NCBI GenBank assembly: GCA_013398955.1 | Contig: VWPU01003045.1 | Span: 1-64,000, forward strand | Length of the DNA: 64,000 nucleotides | Direction: 5' to 3' | DNA from: Callaeas wilsoni | Lineage: Eukaryota > Chordata > Aves > Passeriformes > Callaeidae | Shown: positions 27,316 to 37,714 of the stretch, in pieces | How positions within the stretch are numbered: the first letter of the stretch is position 1 | Layout: the number at the start of each line of letters is the position of its first letter | Program-made: the position numbers and the translations under genes | Notes under the pieces: model-generated | The model's input: the letters and a program-made list of their open reading frames with translations, nothing else | What the model was told of the DNA's origin: nothing | The model's database searches: none

Positions 27316-30300
27316 AGGGGTGTGGTGAAACAGGGCACTGACACCCATAATCATCACGAGGAAGGAAAGCATCCAATGATATAAAACTGTTTCACAGCCT
27401 CAGCCTTTCCCTGGAAAAACAGCATCTGGCTCAATGTATCTGTAGGCACAGACTGTCTGCAAGGGCTTTTTTTGTTCTTTAAACAGAACTCAGCTGACAG
27501 GTTACTTTCTGGAAGAGGCATGGTAATCTGTCTATTTATGTACTGCCTTTGAGAAATGTAGCCTCAAATTAGAATAGGAATTGGGAACTGAAACAAATGG
27601 GCTCACAGAAATGGGAGACACTGGGATTCTTGGTGTGCAGGCTCTGTGCAATCAGGTCTCAAAAGCATTTTCAAAAAATGGAATAAAAAGAGCCTTGATG
27701 TTTTTATAGCTGATTAAACTGAGCTGACGTCTCATCCTCCAGACAGGAACACACTGCTTGATCTAACCTACATTTGAAGATATGTATGACGTTCAGTAAG
27801 AGTTGGAAACATCATTATCCTTCCTTTGGAGTCAGCCCAGTGTTTACTGAGTACCCACCTTTGGAAATGGGCAATCCCTCCCTGGGAGCTGACAGAGGAA
27901 AAGCATTTGATTCATGGTAGTCTGGATTCTGCCCTGACCAGCCTGCAGCACTTGACAGTCTTCAGGCTCTGGCAATCCCACTGGCTCTCACATGAATTTC
28001 CCTGAAAATGGAGAGCTCAGTAAGCCAAACCATTTATTTGGACACTGGATCTCATATCCATGAGAGCCCTGTTCAGAACACAGGGTGGTACTGGTTGTAC
28101 TTCATTGCTCCGTGTTTTCTCCAGTGCTCTGATGAAGTTCACTCCTCAATTCTGCCACCTCCTGCGGGTCCTGCTCCTGACCCGTCTCCTGGCCCAGCTC
28201 AGTCTTTGCCCTAAGCCCAGTCCAACTTGAGACCTCATCACCCATCCCTGTCACTCAGGCTTGTGCAGACCCCAGACTGAGGGGTCGCTGAGGCTTAGGA
28301 GGAAGGTGGCTTTTTGGAAAGAGCCAAAATCTGAATCCCTCATCTGAAAGGAAAGGACATTTTACCTCAGAGTCAGAGGCCACAGCTGGTATTGTGCTAC
28401 AGATCTCTGGCACTCAGGTCACACAGTGACAACCAGACAGCTGTGGCATGCCTTTGCAGCTGGCCAGTGCCATGCAGTGACACACACTGGGGTTACATTG
28501 CTGGGAGAGATGAGAGTGGCTCAAAAAAAACCCAATCAGCTTTCACCTGGGGTAGAGATAGGCACCCACCCGGTATTTTATAAATTAAGCTGTCTCTATA
28601 AATTATCCTGTGACACTGGAGACACAGAAGATTCTGTCTGAAGATCCATCTTCAGTCTTACACTTCCCTGCTTTCCCAGCTGTGGAGATGCTATCACATT
28701 TGCAGCAAGCTCTGCTCTGCCATAAGCAGGGCAGCTCATTGTCTGGCATTGCTGTGACCACGCTCCTGCTGCACTGACTGCTCTTGGTGGCCAACACACT
28801 GTCGTGTTGCTTCTAAAAGGTTTGCTCCCTGTCAACAGCCAGATATGCTGGAAATGTTTCCCACATCAAGAGCTCTGTCTCCACCCTGAGTTTAAAAGTG
28901 GACAAAGGAAGAGGAGGAGGCACACTCAGATCTGTGCATGCTGCTTGGGGCTTAGTTGCAGCAGAGCTCCAGACTAACTGCACTTGGGAAGTGAAGCTCT
29001 GGGGGAAACTGGGACACAACAGGCCAAGCCTTTCACAGGCTGGATGAACAAGAACCTGCAGGAAAACACTGTATTGCCCTGGCTTCCCCAACATTTGTAA
29101 GTGCTCCAGGTCTTGGTACAATGTTCAGGTAGGCATCTGGGTGTAGCAGTATAAGCAGGACACGTCTGGATTACAGCAGTGGTCAACCAGCAGCACGGAC
29201 ATCACCTGAAAATCCTCCATTTGTCTCTGGATGGGTCCCTCTTACCTATATTGCATGTGTCTGTTGCATTTGAGGTAGTCATTTTTACTTCCGAAGTTCT
29301 TCAGATAAATAATCATTTGGTGTTTGATTTGTTCTGCATGCAGCACATCAGCTGGTCCTGTTACAAGTAATTCAGAGGCTTTCTGAAGTGGTAAATCTCT
29401 GCTTATTTTCATTTCCTGCCTCCGGCAATGTAGTAAAAGATTGTCTCATGTGCTGTTTGAAACCTGCAAGCAGAAGTGAAATATTCTGAGATCCAGGACA
29501 GGTCAGACCATAGATTTTTCCACCATCCCAAAGCCTAGTTTTGTCACCTGGATGAATTAGAGCTGGTAAGTGTGTAGCAGGGCATAAAAGAAACCCTTCA
29601 TGCTCTGTAAAAGCAGCCTTGAGGTGCAGTAGGGCTCTGCACAAGGGCACTAATTTGTCACACAGCGTGTCCCCAACAAGGGCACTGCACAGCCCGGGCT
29701 GGACGTGGAATGCAGGACACAGCAAGCATTTGCTAGAGCCTCACTGTGGCTGAAGGGTTATGATCCATCACCAACAGATCAGGGTTTTTTTCCCAAGGAA
29801 AGGAAAAAGACCAGCAGACAGGATCCTGAAGGAGAGCATGCCTCTGAAGAAAGACATCAGGCTTCTCTAATTCTCTTGCTTTGTGCCCAGACATCTGATA
29901 TCTGGCAATTGATTTGCTTCTTTGCACGTCCTGGCTGGATAATCCTGTGCCCCTCCTGTACAAAGGGCACAGAAATACTGAAATCAGTTTTGCCTGGAAA
30001 CAGATACCAATTAAAATCACTAGAGAAGGGCAGAAAGGGAGCAAGAAACATCTTATTGGACTTGTTGACACAGGTAGAATGCTGGAGATGGTCCCAATCT
30101 TTCCCAAAGCCTTTTGTTCTTCTGTTTCCCAAGGAGGTTCTTCCTTGAAGTTTTTCCTCTGTGTGTGCAGGCAAAAACATGGTGGAAGGAGCTGAGCTAA
30201 GATCACATGGATCCCATGACTACTGGAGCCTGTGGCATGGCTGCTCTTCCCTTGAAGGAGAGAAAAGTGTTGTTCCCACCAGGCAGTGAAATGACAAACA

Positions 30301-30379
30301 TGAAAGCCCCACTTCCAGCCAAACAAGTGATTTATCTTCAGTCCCAGTGACCAAAAGCTGCTGCTGGTTTTGTCGTTTT
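27316..30379. other. Stretch with no recognised gene
   Basis: The longest open frame is 197 codons on the minus strand (29,733-30,326). It overlaps equally plausible frames on both strands, has no domain features, and is taken as chance. No repeats were recognised. Confidence 0.4.
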
Positions 30380-30383
30380 CCAG

Positions 30384-30930
30384 TGATAGGTATAGTTAAG
30401 GAGTTAGCAAATAGCTACTAGATAAGTTTTACTTGTTTAAACTCCTAAGGAACATGTTGTTGACGGCTTGCTCACGGAACATGTCGCATGGCCTTCGCAA
30501 AGGCAGACAAGAGACATAGAACAATTGATAGAAAAAAGTAACTGCGAACATCAGCTAAATGAAGTGAGCCCTGAGGTTTAGACTAAAACCAAGTTACCAC
30601 TGGGCATGCGTAAGGAGAAGAGGTGAAAAGTTCAACAAAGAAGAAGACTCCTTACTTCATCTTCGAGACCCCTGCCCACAACCACCAGGAGGCACAGCAC
30701 AGGCGCAAGAGATATGCAAACTAATTATAATAAGAAGTGGGGATAGGCTTTGATTATGTATAGGCGGGTTAAGAAGTCACATACATATGTAACACTTTGG
30801 AGCATAAAGGTGAGACTGGAGGATGCTGAAGGTGCGCATGTCTTTAGAGGAGCGATCCCCCATGTGCCTCAGCTGAATAAAGCATACCTACTTTACAACT
30901 TTCGGGTTGTGGAGTCTTTTCCGCGCTACA
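30384..30930 (+). mobile_element. Solo LTR of an endogenous retrovirus
   Basis: The element begins TGATAGGT and ends GCGCTACA, giving the required TG..CA ends. It is flanked by a 4-bp direct repeat, CCAG, at 30,380-30,383 and 30,931-30,934. This is a plausible target-site duplication for a gammaretrovirus-like (ERV1) integrase. Near the 3' end is the polyadenylation signal AATAAA (30,876-30,881). It is followed by a short R/U5-like segment ending in 'gttgtggagtcttttccgcgctaca', a layout typical of bird LTRs. At 547 bp the length is normal. No internal retroviral sequence lies on either side, so it is a solo LTR left by recombination between two LTRs. It carries no coding region. Transcription would run left to right, toward the ANKRD9-family gene 3.6 kb away. 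Confidence 0.72.
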
Positions 30931-30934
30931 CCAG

Positions 30935-33034
30935 AAGGTTTCTTCACTCACTCTTGTCCCCATGGCTGCTCTCACTGCTCCCTGTGCCTTTGTACCGAGC
31001 GGCAGGAGGAAGAAATGACAGGGAAAGGTTGCTAAGCCTAAGCCCCGCTCTCAGGAGCATGCAGCACACAAAGCCTTTTGGCTTCGGCTTATTCCAGAAA
31101 CAGGACCTAGTGGAACCCTCTATCCCTGCAGCACAGTTTGGCCATTGCTGGCAACAGGCTGCAGGTTCTCTACTGTGTTTGCAGGACTGAGGCCTGCCAA
31201 ACTTGCTGTGCCTGGACTACTGTAGAGTACCTGTTGCTTTGTTTCGGTTTGGTTTAGCTGTAGGAGCACTTTCCTCCTTCTCACCAGGTGCCTACAGCTG
31301 ATTTGGTTTACTTTCACTAGCACTGCATGGCAGAACCATAGTTTTATACCAGTGGCTCTTCTGTGCACCACGAGGTGTTCCCAACTCCAGCTTCACATGC
31401 TGGAGCTAACAGAGGTCATCATGGGCCTGGTGTGACAGCAGAGGTCCTGAGAAGAGGAAGCACAGGGTGCAGTGCAGGGGGTACAGGCCCAATGGGATGG
31501 TAAGAGATGGGGCACAGGCCTGACCCTGGAGCACTCACTGCTACAAACAACTCACCTGTGGACAGCTAAAGAAATGCAGATACAGAGCTGGACAAGAGTA
31601 GTTTCAGGGGTAGCAAAGAGGACAAATAAATATTATCTTACATGTATATAATCAATGTCTACATCCTAAAGTTGGATGTGAAATAGAGTTTCAACCCAGT
31701 GAATCAAAAAACAGGTGTAAAAGCATGTAACAAATCATAACACCAACCTCCAGGAGAATCTGGAGTGAGGAAGAAGAAACCATCACCATCAACCTCACAA
31801 TCCTCCCACTGAACAACTCCAGACACTGATGATTTCCTGTAACACCACCACCAGAATTAAACCACCAGCCTGAGGATTTGGATGAGCACAGGCAGGGGGA
31901 ATGTAACACCAGGAATAGGGGTAGGAGATAAGTAGAGTGTGCATAAGGCTTCAAATGATTTAAAAATTATTATTATTATTATTGCTATTCAATTTTTTTC
32001 TGATAGGAGTATTATTTATTTTTCTGTAATAATTTGACCTGGACTAATAATGATTTTTTTATTAGTGTGCTAAGATTTCAGTTCTACTAACATTCAATTC
32101 TTGTCTTTATATATAAAGTATGTTTCCCTTTTGCCCAGAAACAATATTTTGAGCATAACACTGTAAGAAGATTTCTGAATAGCTCAGAAACATTCTATAT
32201 TTCTCACAGGTTCAAAATAACCAAATACTTTATGAGCTGAAATCACCATCAAATGCGAAAAATGCATCTGCCCAGGAGAGGTCTAAAGAACTTCTCAGCC
32301 TCAGATGAAAAGGTAAATGGTGTTTTGGGTAAAATCAGCTTTTGGTTTTCAGTTTTTCCCTTCAAACCTGTTCCTGCTCTCTTGGATGCTCTCTCTACGA
32401 GTCAAAAGTGATTCTATTCCTCTTCTAGACTGCTCTTTGTCAAAGAGGAAAGCCCCTATGAACACCTTATGAATTAGGAGACATTATTTTTAGCCACAGA
32501 TCAAAATTCAAATAAATAAATAGAAACTTCCAAACTCCTAGTCCTCTTCTAGTTCCTCACTAGAGCTTTCCACATCAATGTCTTCCATTTCTAGTGGTTC
32601 TATAATGTTTTACAGATGTATTATGCTTACCATAAAATTCAGAAGCAAAGCGTTGCCATCAAACAGGTGCCCTTAGCGCCAGCTTTTCTAAACTCCTGGG
32701 GTAAAAAACCAAAAGAGGCCAAGGACAAGAGCCACCAGAGCAGACAGACCTGTGCCATTTGGAACCATAAAGAGGTGAGCAAACCACGTGAGGGACTCTC
32801 CTAGTTTTGTACTCGGCTTCCTGGGCAGAATTACAGTGTAACCTGTATTTACAAGGTAATGTGTAATTACAGATGTTTTCACATCCTGGACATCCTGGAC
32901 CTGTGGTGTAGAGGTGATTTGCCATAAGCCTTGTGGCCATTACTGATTCTGGGATTTTGACTTCCCTCTCAGTTGGAGATAAGTGCAGAACATTTTTCTC
33001 TTGATTTCTATGTGTCTCTGCACCATGTCAACTC
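30935..33034. other. Stretch with no recognised gene
   Basis: It contains a short (ATT)6 microsatellite at 31,966-31,983 in an AT-rich part. No gene or further mobile element could be supported. Confidence 0.45.
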
Positions 33035-33145
33035 ACAGGACTACCTAAACCTAATCTCTAAGGCTAAGAGCACAGTCCAGATGCTCCTTGAACTCTGACA
33101 GGCTGGGTGCTGTGAGCACTTCCCTGGGAAGCCTTATCCTGACAT
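33035..33145 (-). mobile_element. Short CR1 LINE fragment
   Basis: The core 'cagatgctccttgaactctgacaggctgggtgctgtgagcacttccctgggaagcc' is an almost exact bird CR1 segment near the element's 3' end, in reverse orientation. Both flanks leave the CR1 pattern quickly, so only about 100 bp remain. Confidence 0.8.
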
Positions 33146-34240
33146 CTGCAGCAGGTGAGGGCTGCTTAATGGCTATAATGCTTTGGAAGATGTGCAAGAT
33201 CTGGACCCAGTTTTGTGAGTGGCTTTGGTTTTCTCTTTGGATGACTCCAAACAACATTTAGAGATCTGATACTTCAATTCTCTTTAGTTTGAATATACTT
33301 AATATATGTTTGCCTTCTTGTAAAATGCAAAAAAGGAATTATTGATTTGCTGTATTTTCCCTTAAAGGGAAACCCTGTTTTCTTATCAAAATGGTGAGAA
33401 TCCATTTTTTTGCAATCTGTTGATTTATAAGATTCATGGAAATCCTCCTTTCTTAAACAGAGTTTGCTGTAAAGTGGTCTTAGTTCATTTCCTTTCTCTA
33501 AATTTAGTTTTGGCCAGGTCCTTCTGCCTCATCCAACAGGAACTTCCCCCTCAAACCTGTAGGCCTTGGTCCTCTGTGTTTTACCCAGGCGTTGCACAAG
33601 TCTGGTAGCCTAATCCCACTTCACCCCATTGCTGCTGGCTCTGACCCAGGACCAGAGCAGGACGTCTGAGAAATGCTTTGATCAAAGCTCCCTACCCACC
33701 AGTGGGGTCTGGCCATTAACCTTTTGTTTATGCCCTTGCTGTGCAGCACAGGCACTCCAGGTATTTCCTTGCTAAACAAAGGCAGGCGTTTAAACCCAGC
33801 GATCTGCTTTGTGACTCTGGGCACCGTTACTGCACACACATTTGACTCTTTCCTCTGCAGAGATTAATGCTGGCATCTTGAACATCACTAATGCCTTATA
33901 GACAAACCCTTAACATCAGTGTCTCCTAAGTGGCCAGCCATACCATTATTTCTAAAATAGGGATCCTTTCCTAGTGCTACTGCTACCAATCCCTTGATTT
34001 CTGGAGCATGGAATTGTGCCTATTATCAGCTGTGGAGTATTTTACACTGCTACATATTTTTTACTATATAATGAGCTGCGTATATGTGAGTGACATGAAA
34101 AAAATAAAATAGCAGAATATTGCCATTCCACTTGCTGCAGTGTATGAGCTGATCTGGTTAGACACGAAATGCAGACAGAAATCTGCCTCACCTCTCAAGC
34201 TAATTTTAGTCTCTCCCTCTGTTCTCTGTGGCTGTGTGTG
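33146..34240. other. Upstream flank of the ANKRD9-family gene
   Basis: No gene or repeat is recognised. The last part, from about 34,000, is AT-rich and leads into the TATA-like site at 34,241. Confidence 0.4.
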
Positions 34241-34247
34241 TATAAAA
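34241..34247 (+). promoter_or_regulatory. Candidate TATA box for the ANKRD9-family gene
   Basis: TATAAAA directly follows a short TG run and lies 308 bases before the ATG at 34,555. A start site near 34,270 would give an unspliced leader of about 285 nt. That leader would contain several upstream ATGs (for example near 34,301, 34,394, 34,409 and 34,422), so translation might be restrained. No CpG island is present here. The alternative is a spliced leader: the bases before the ATG (gttctttatttgctgag) form a weak acceptor-like tract. Confidence 0.3.
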
Positions 34248-34554
34248 TCACTGGCAGTCTGACAGCGTTTCAGTAACCTGTGCCACGCGCAGAGCGGGAT
34301 GTACTCACCAACCATCTGCTTGCATGGCACGGGTTAACTGAGCCTGTGGGATTGTGCTTACCTAAACAAAACCACTGCAGTGAGGGGAAAAACAATGAAT
34401 GGGTGGAGATGATCAGCCCATGCATTCCAGCTAGTGCAGTCCAGGCAGCAATGACAGCCTGAAGGTTGCAGCAGCATCGGGATCAGCATTCCAAGTGCAT
34501 CGATCTTACAGTCTGGAGTGATTTTACGTGGAGCTGTTCTTTATTTGCTGAGCC

Positions 34555-35445
34555 ATGGCCAGTAACCAGGCCAGCCTGCAGGATGATCAGAGCAGGCATT
34601 GCAAGTTCTTATCCTATATGTTCTACCAGGCTGTGAGAGATCACAAGCCTGTGTGGATGCTGGAAGACATGAGAACTATGGAGTATTTTTACTGGGAGGA
34701 AAATGCCAGCCTACGAACCTACTCACCTTCAGAAGCCCTTCTCTATGCAGTGGTGCATAATCACCTGCCTTATGCTCAGTATCTGCTGTCTCATTTTCCA
34801 GAGGAGGCTCTCAAGGTGCCTGGGGAACACTTCTGCTACTGCCCATCCTCTGCTCCTCACTTGGCCATGGCGGTCACATATGACAGGAGAGATATCTTGG
34901 GACTGATCATCAAAATTGCACACAAGCTCCCCAGCTTGAACTCTTATATCAATAGGGCTGGCTGCTTTCATCTGGAAGATGGGAAAACACCCCTGCACCT
35001 TGCCTGCGAACTGCTGAGATCAGAGACGGTCCTCATCCTCCTCGGGAATGGAGCGTCTCCCAGGATAGAGGACAGCAAAGGGCTTACCCCGCTGGACGTC
35101 ATCCTGGAGCAGATGTGGGACTCCAAAGTCAATGTCGCATCAAAGAAGCTCTGCCTCGACTACCTCTTGCTCTTCATGCCCAACCCACAGTTTAAGATGC
35201 GGAAAGTTCTGCAGGAGCATCCAGACCACTGGACAGCTTTGCTGGGAGAAGACAAATTCAACAGCCTGGTGGGGAACACACCTGCTTCTTTATATCTGCA
35301 AGCTATGCAAACTATTCTCCAGACTCTTCCCCCTTCCCACTTCCCTAAAAGCATCCAAGAACTACCTATACCTCAGGCACTAAAGCCGTTACCATCCTAT
35401 GGCAAAAAGCTACCAGCAAAAAATGTGGTAAATGTTTTTCCTTGA
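34555..35445 (+). CDS. ANKRD9: ANKRD9-family ankyrin repeat protein (ANKRD9 or ANKRD9-like)
   Basis: This is an intact 296-codon open frame, the only clear protein gene in the window. The ATG sits in a strong Kozak context (gagccATGG). The N-terminal block FYQAVRDHKPVWMLEDMR (23-40) and SPSEALLYAVVHNHLPYAQYLL (57-78) are characteristic of ANKRD9. Ankyrin units lie at about 57-90, 98-128, 143-173 (canonical TPLHLACE at 145-152) and 174-187 (GLTPLDVIL). A family-specific C-terminal part includes LLGEDKFNSL (229-238) and IPQALKPLP (272-280). Human ANKRD9 is a little longer and its coding part is a single exon. Family knowledge: ANKRD9 acts with Cullin-RING ligases as a substrate-recognition subunit and lowers IMPDH2, a guanine-nucleotide synthesis enzyme, in the cytosol. 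Whether this is the ANKRD9 orthologue or a paralogue cannot be decided without synteny. The reading frame has no breaks, so it looks functional. Confidence 0.9.
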   Translation: MASNQASLQDDQSRHCKFLSYMFYQAVRDHKPVWMLEDMRTMEYFYWEENASLRTYSPSEALLYAVVHNHLPYAQYLLSHFPEEALKVPGEHFCYCPSSAPHLAMAVTYDRRDILGLIIKIAHKLPSLNSYINRAGCFHLEDGKTPLHLACELLRSETVLILLGNGASPRIEDSKGLTPLDVILEQMWDSKVNVASKKLCLDYLLLFMPNPQFKMRKVLQEHPDHWTALLGEDKFNSLVGNTPASLYLQAMQTILQTLPPSHFPKSIQELPIPQALKPLPSYGKKLPAKNVVNVFP

Positions 35446-36080
35446 CTTTATTCAATGGGTCTTGGATTTTCAAAGGCAACTTAGAGGAGCTGGTCATCCA
35501 CCACCCTCTGCATTTTAGTGTGATTTTAGTACTTAACCTATTAGGCTATGCTGGAAAATCCAATATTTTGTGACAAGATTTTAAATGTCTTTTCTAACTA
35601 ATTGCAGGCACGGCACTTTTAAAGGCAAAAGCCTTCCTTGTTTTCTGTTTGTTGTGCATGTGAAGGGTTAACTGTAGTTGAGACTGTGTTATGTTTGGTT
35701 TCTTAGTTGTCAGCTGGTATCAGTGTATCTGAATTCCCAATATGATAACTGTATCCTGTGTAATGCACTTGGGTTAAAAGGAACTAGGTACCCAGTGGGA
35801 TTTTTAAATGGTGTCACTGCTAAAGCTGGGAGAAATACCATCCCCTGCCAACAAGGTTCAAACATCAGGTTTCTTTTCTGACAATGCTCAAGTATCATTA
35901 GTAATAACCACAAGGTCCGTGGCTGATGCTGCAGGGATGCAGAGGCAGTTCCTGCAGGGTAACTGATCCCACCGAGTTACTTTAGAGCAGGTCATGGTGT
36001 GGAGGGCATGAGTTCAGAGAGGGGCAGTGAGTGTATACTCCTGGGGGATGAGAAATAAAGATCTACAGAATAGCTAATGG
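35446..36080 (+). other. Probable 3' UTR of the ANKRD9-family gene with AATAAA
   Basis: The stop codon at 35,443-35,445 is followed by about 610 bases without a long coding frame, up to AATAAA at 36,054-36,059. The sequence has the AT-rich, T-run character of a 3' UTR. The cleavage site would fall near 36,075. An alternative spliced end is listed at 36,264. Confidence 0.45.
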
Positions 36081-36263
36081 AAAGCATCCAGTCTCACTTG
36101 GGAGTGAGGGGGTTAAAGGCAATCCCAGCCCTGATGCCTCTACAGACTTGTGCAATGGGGAAGGAACCATTTTCCCTGCTCTCCAGTGAACAAATGGCAA
36201 TTGGAGCAGGGACAGTGGAAGCTCTGTCTTTCATAAGTGACGTTATTTCTCCTTCTGTTTTAG

Positions 36264-36287
36264 AATGTATCTCTACAGGAGATGTAG
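36264..36287 (+). CDS. Possible alternative last coding exon of the ANKRD9-family gene
   Basis: A donor match, AATGTG|GTAAAT (junction after 35,427), lies eight codons before the genomic stop of the ANKRD9-family frame. A very good acceptor (ttatttctccttctgttttag) ends at 36,263. Joining them in phase 0 replaces the last six residues with NVSLQEM and a stop at 36,285-36,287. Both ends are short, so the sequence alone cannot show which is used. The unspliced form is preferred because related ANKRD9 coding regions are intronless. Confidence 0.15.
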   Translation, partial: NVSLQEM

Positions 36288-36414
36288 CTCACTAACTTGA
36301 CTTCCCTGAGGGTCTCAGAACCACAGGCATTTGTTAGTTATCCTAAGCTGGGGTATGATGTTCTGCTGTTAAAAGTTGTTACTTGCTGTCAATTAGAGTA
36401 TTTTTGTCACCCAG

Positions 36415-36480
36415 GTCCAGACAGAAGTCTTTATCCTGGAAATTACAAAACGCTCCCACTGACTGGGTACTGCAGGCAGG
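36415..36480 (+). CDS. Candidate small exon with YxxL motif (hypothetical)
   Basis: The acceptor tatttttgtcacccag (AG at 36,413-36,414) and donor GGCAGG|GTGAGT bound 66 bp. The frame with entry and exit phase 1 is open and reads PDRSLYPGNYKTLPLTGYCRQ. It has three tyrosines and one YxxL (YKTL), as in cytoplasmic tails of immune receptors or adaptors. The phase fits the candidate exons at 22,428 and 39,522. A second frame (phase 2-2) is open too. With only 66 bp, openness itself carries little weight. I do not recognise the protein. Confidence 0.2.
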
Positions 36481-37477
36481 GTGAGTTTGCCAAAAGCGAG
36501 GCTGGGGCTGGGCAGCCTTCTGGGTAGCTCTGAACCGTGCTGCCCTCTCTGCTCGAGGCACTGGTCCTGCTCTCCTGGCTGTTCTCAGCACCAACAGAGC
36601 AGTGGCAGAATCCCAACTCCCTTTGGAGGACAGCTCTTATTTTGGACCCCAGTGTTCCCCCTCTTTGTAAGTGCAACCCTCTGTTCTCCTGAAGTAGCAT
36701 AACTCACTTCCCAGATCCGTACTGGGCAGCAGTGAAGAGCTCACTCTTCTCTTCAACAAGGTTTGGAGGCCAAGGCTGTGGGGCACAAACTGCTTTCCAC
36801 AAGGCTCTAGCTAAGAAAGATGTGCAGTCAAATCTCAAGTGTTTTGTGCAAAAATGGCTTGTTCTCATCTGGCTAATTCCCTGCCTGTGCCAAGGAGGCC
36901 GTGCTGGACCTGCGCTCTTCTTTCTGTCAGCACAGGGAGCACTTCCATTTAGTTTCCCTCTGCATAGGCTAGCTCCTGTGTGCCAGGACACTGGCTATGC
37001 CAGCCATGGCCAGGTGGAGGTTTACTGTGAGGCTGCAGAACATGCTGCTCACAGTCACCTGGAACATCCTTTCTGAGAAACTGGGATGCTCCTCCCAGCC
37101 ATCTCCTCCCACATGCCATGGGAGGACCTCAGTTCCGGTGCCACCTGCGCTAGGCCAGGTGAATAAGCAAGCTTGCTTGTGAGGTGGAGAAAATGTCAGC
37201 CTAGCCCTAAAAGTGGCAAGCAGGCCATGAAGGGGTTAACCCTTCTCCTGAGATCCCACATCCCTGGTGCTGCAGTGTCCCTCCACCCCTGCCCCTGGGG
37301 ACTTGAATGTCCTTCTCCATCTGTGTCTATTCCTCCTTGTTCGATGGGGGAGGCTGCAAACGGGGAAATGCAGGGTCACTGCGGAGTGAGGGTTTTGGGG
37401 GACGCCTGCTCGGTCGACATCCTGTGCTGCAGACAGAGGCTGTCACAGCTTGAGAAGCAAGGCAGAGCCCAAGGCAG
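36481..37477. other. Stretch with no firm gene
   Basis: Open frames here (for example 36,732-37,076 plus) have no domain features. No repeats were recognised. Confidence 0.35.
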
Positions 37478-37491
37478 ATTTGCATTATAAG
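37478..37491 (+). promoter_or_regulatory. Octamer ATTTGCAT adjoining a TATAAG box
   Basis: The perfect POU/Oct octamer ATTTGCAT (37,478-37,485) runs directly into a TATAAG-like sequence. A start site near 37,515 would precede a Kozak-quality ATG (ttggccATGG) at 37,599. In immunoglobulin and other lymphoid promoters the octamer stands some tens of bases before the TATA box, so the direct abutment is unusual. This is suggestive only. Confidence 0.25.
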
Positions 37492-37598
37492 CGGTGGCTC
37501 AGCTGCTTCTGCCAAGCCCTCAGACTCTCCAGCACTGGCACACACTCCTCCGAAAACCCGGAGCTGGAGGCAGAGGGCAGAGCAGACTCTCGTTGGCC

Positions 37599-37714
37599 AT
37601 GGCTGCCCGGAGTGACTGTGCAGAGCACGGCCCCTGTGGCACCCCGGGAGTCCAGAGGAGCAGGATTGGGTTTGTCCCCAGCAGCACTGCGGTATCTCAT
37701 CCGGATGTCGGTGG
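37599..37714 (+). CDS. Candidate first coding exon (hypothetical)
   Basis: ATG in strong Kozak context (gccATGG) opens a frame that reaches a donor match, TGG|GTGAGA, after 37,714, in exit phase 2. Unspliced, it stops two codons later. Exit phase 2 is compatible with the terminal exon at 39,869. The 38-residue peptide is polar with no recognised motif. A second frame across the same DNA (37,450-38,013) is also open for 187 codons and meets a donor GTGAGT after 37,836. At most one of these can be real, and both may be chance. Confidence 0.12.

Noticed and set aside
29733..30326. 197-codon minus-strand frame
   Set aside because: It is the longest ATG-less-biased frame outside repeats, but three other frames overlap it with similar length and no protein features were found. 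Chance is the best explanation.
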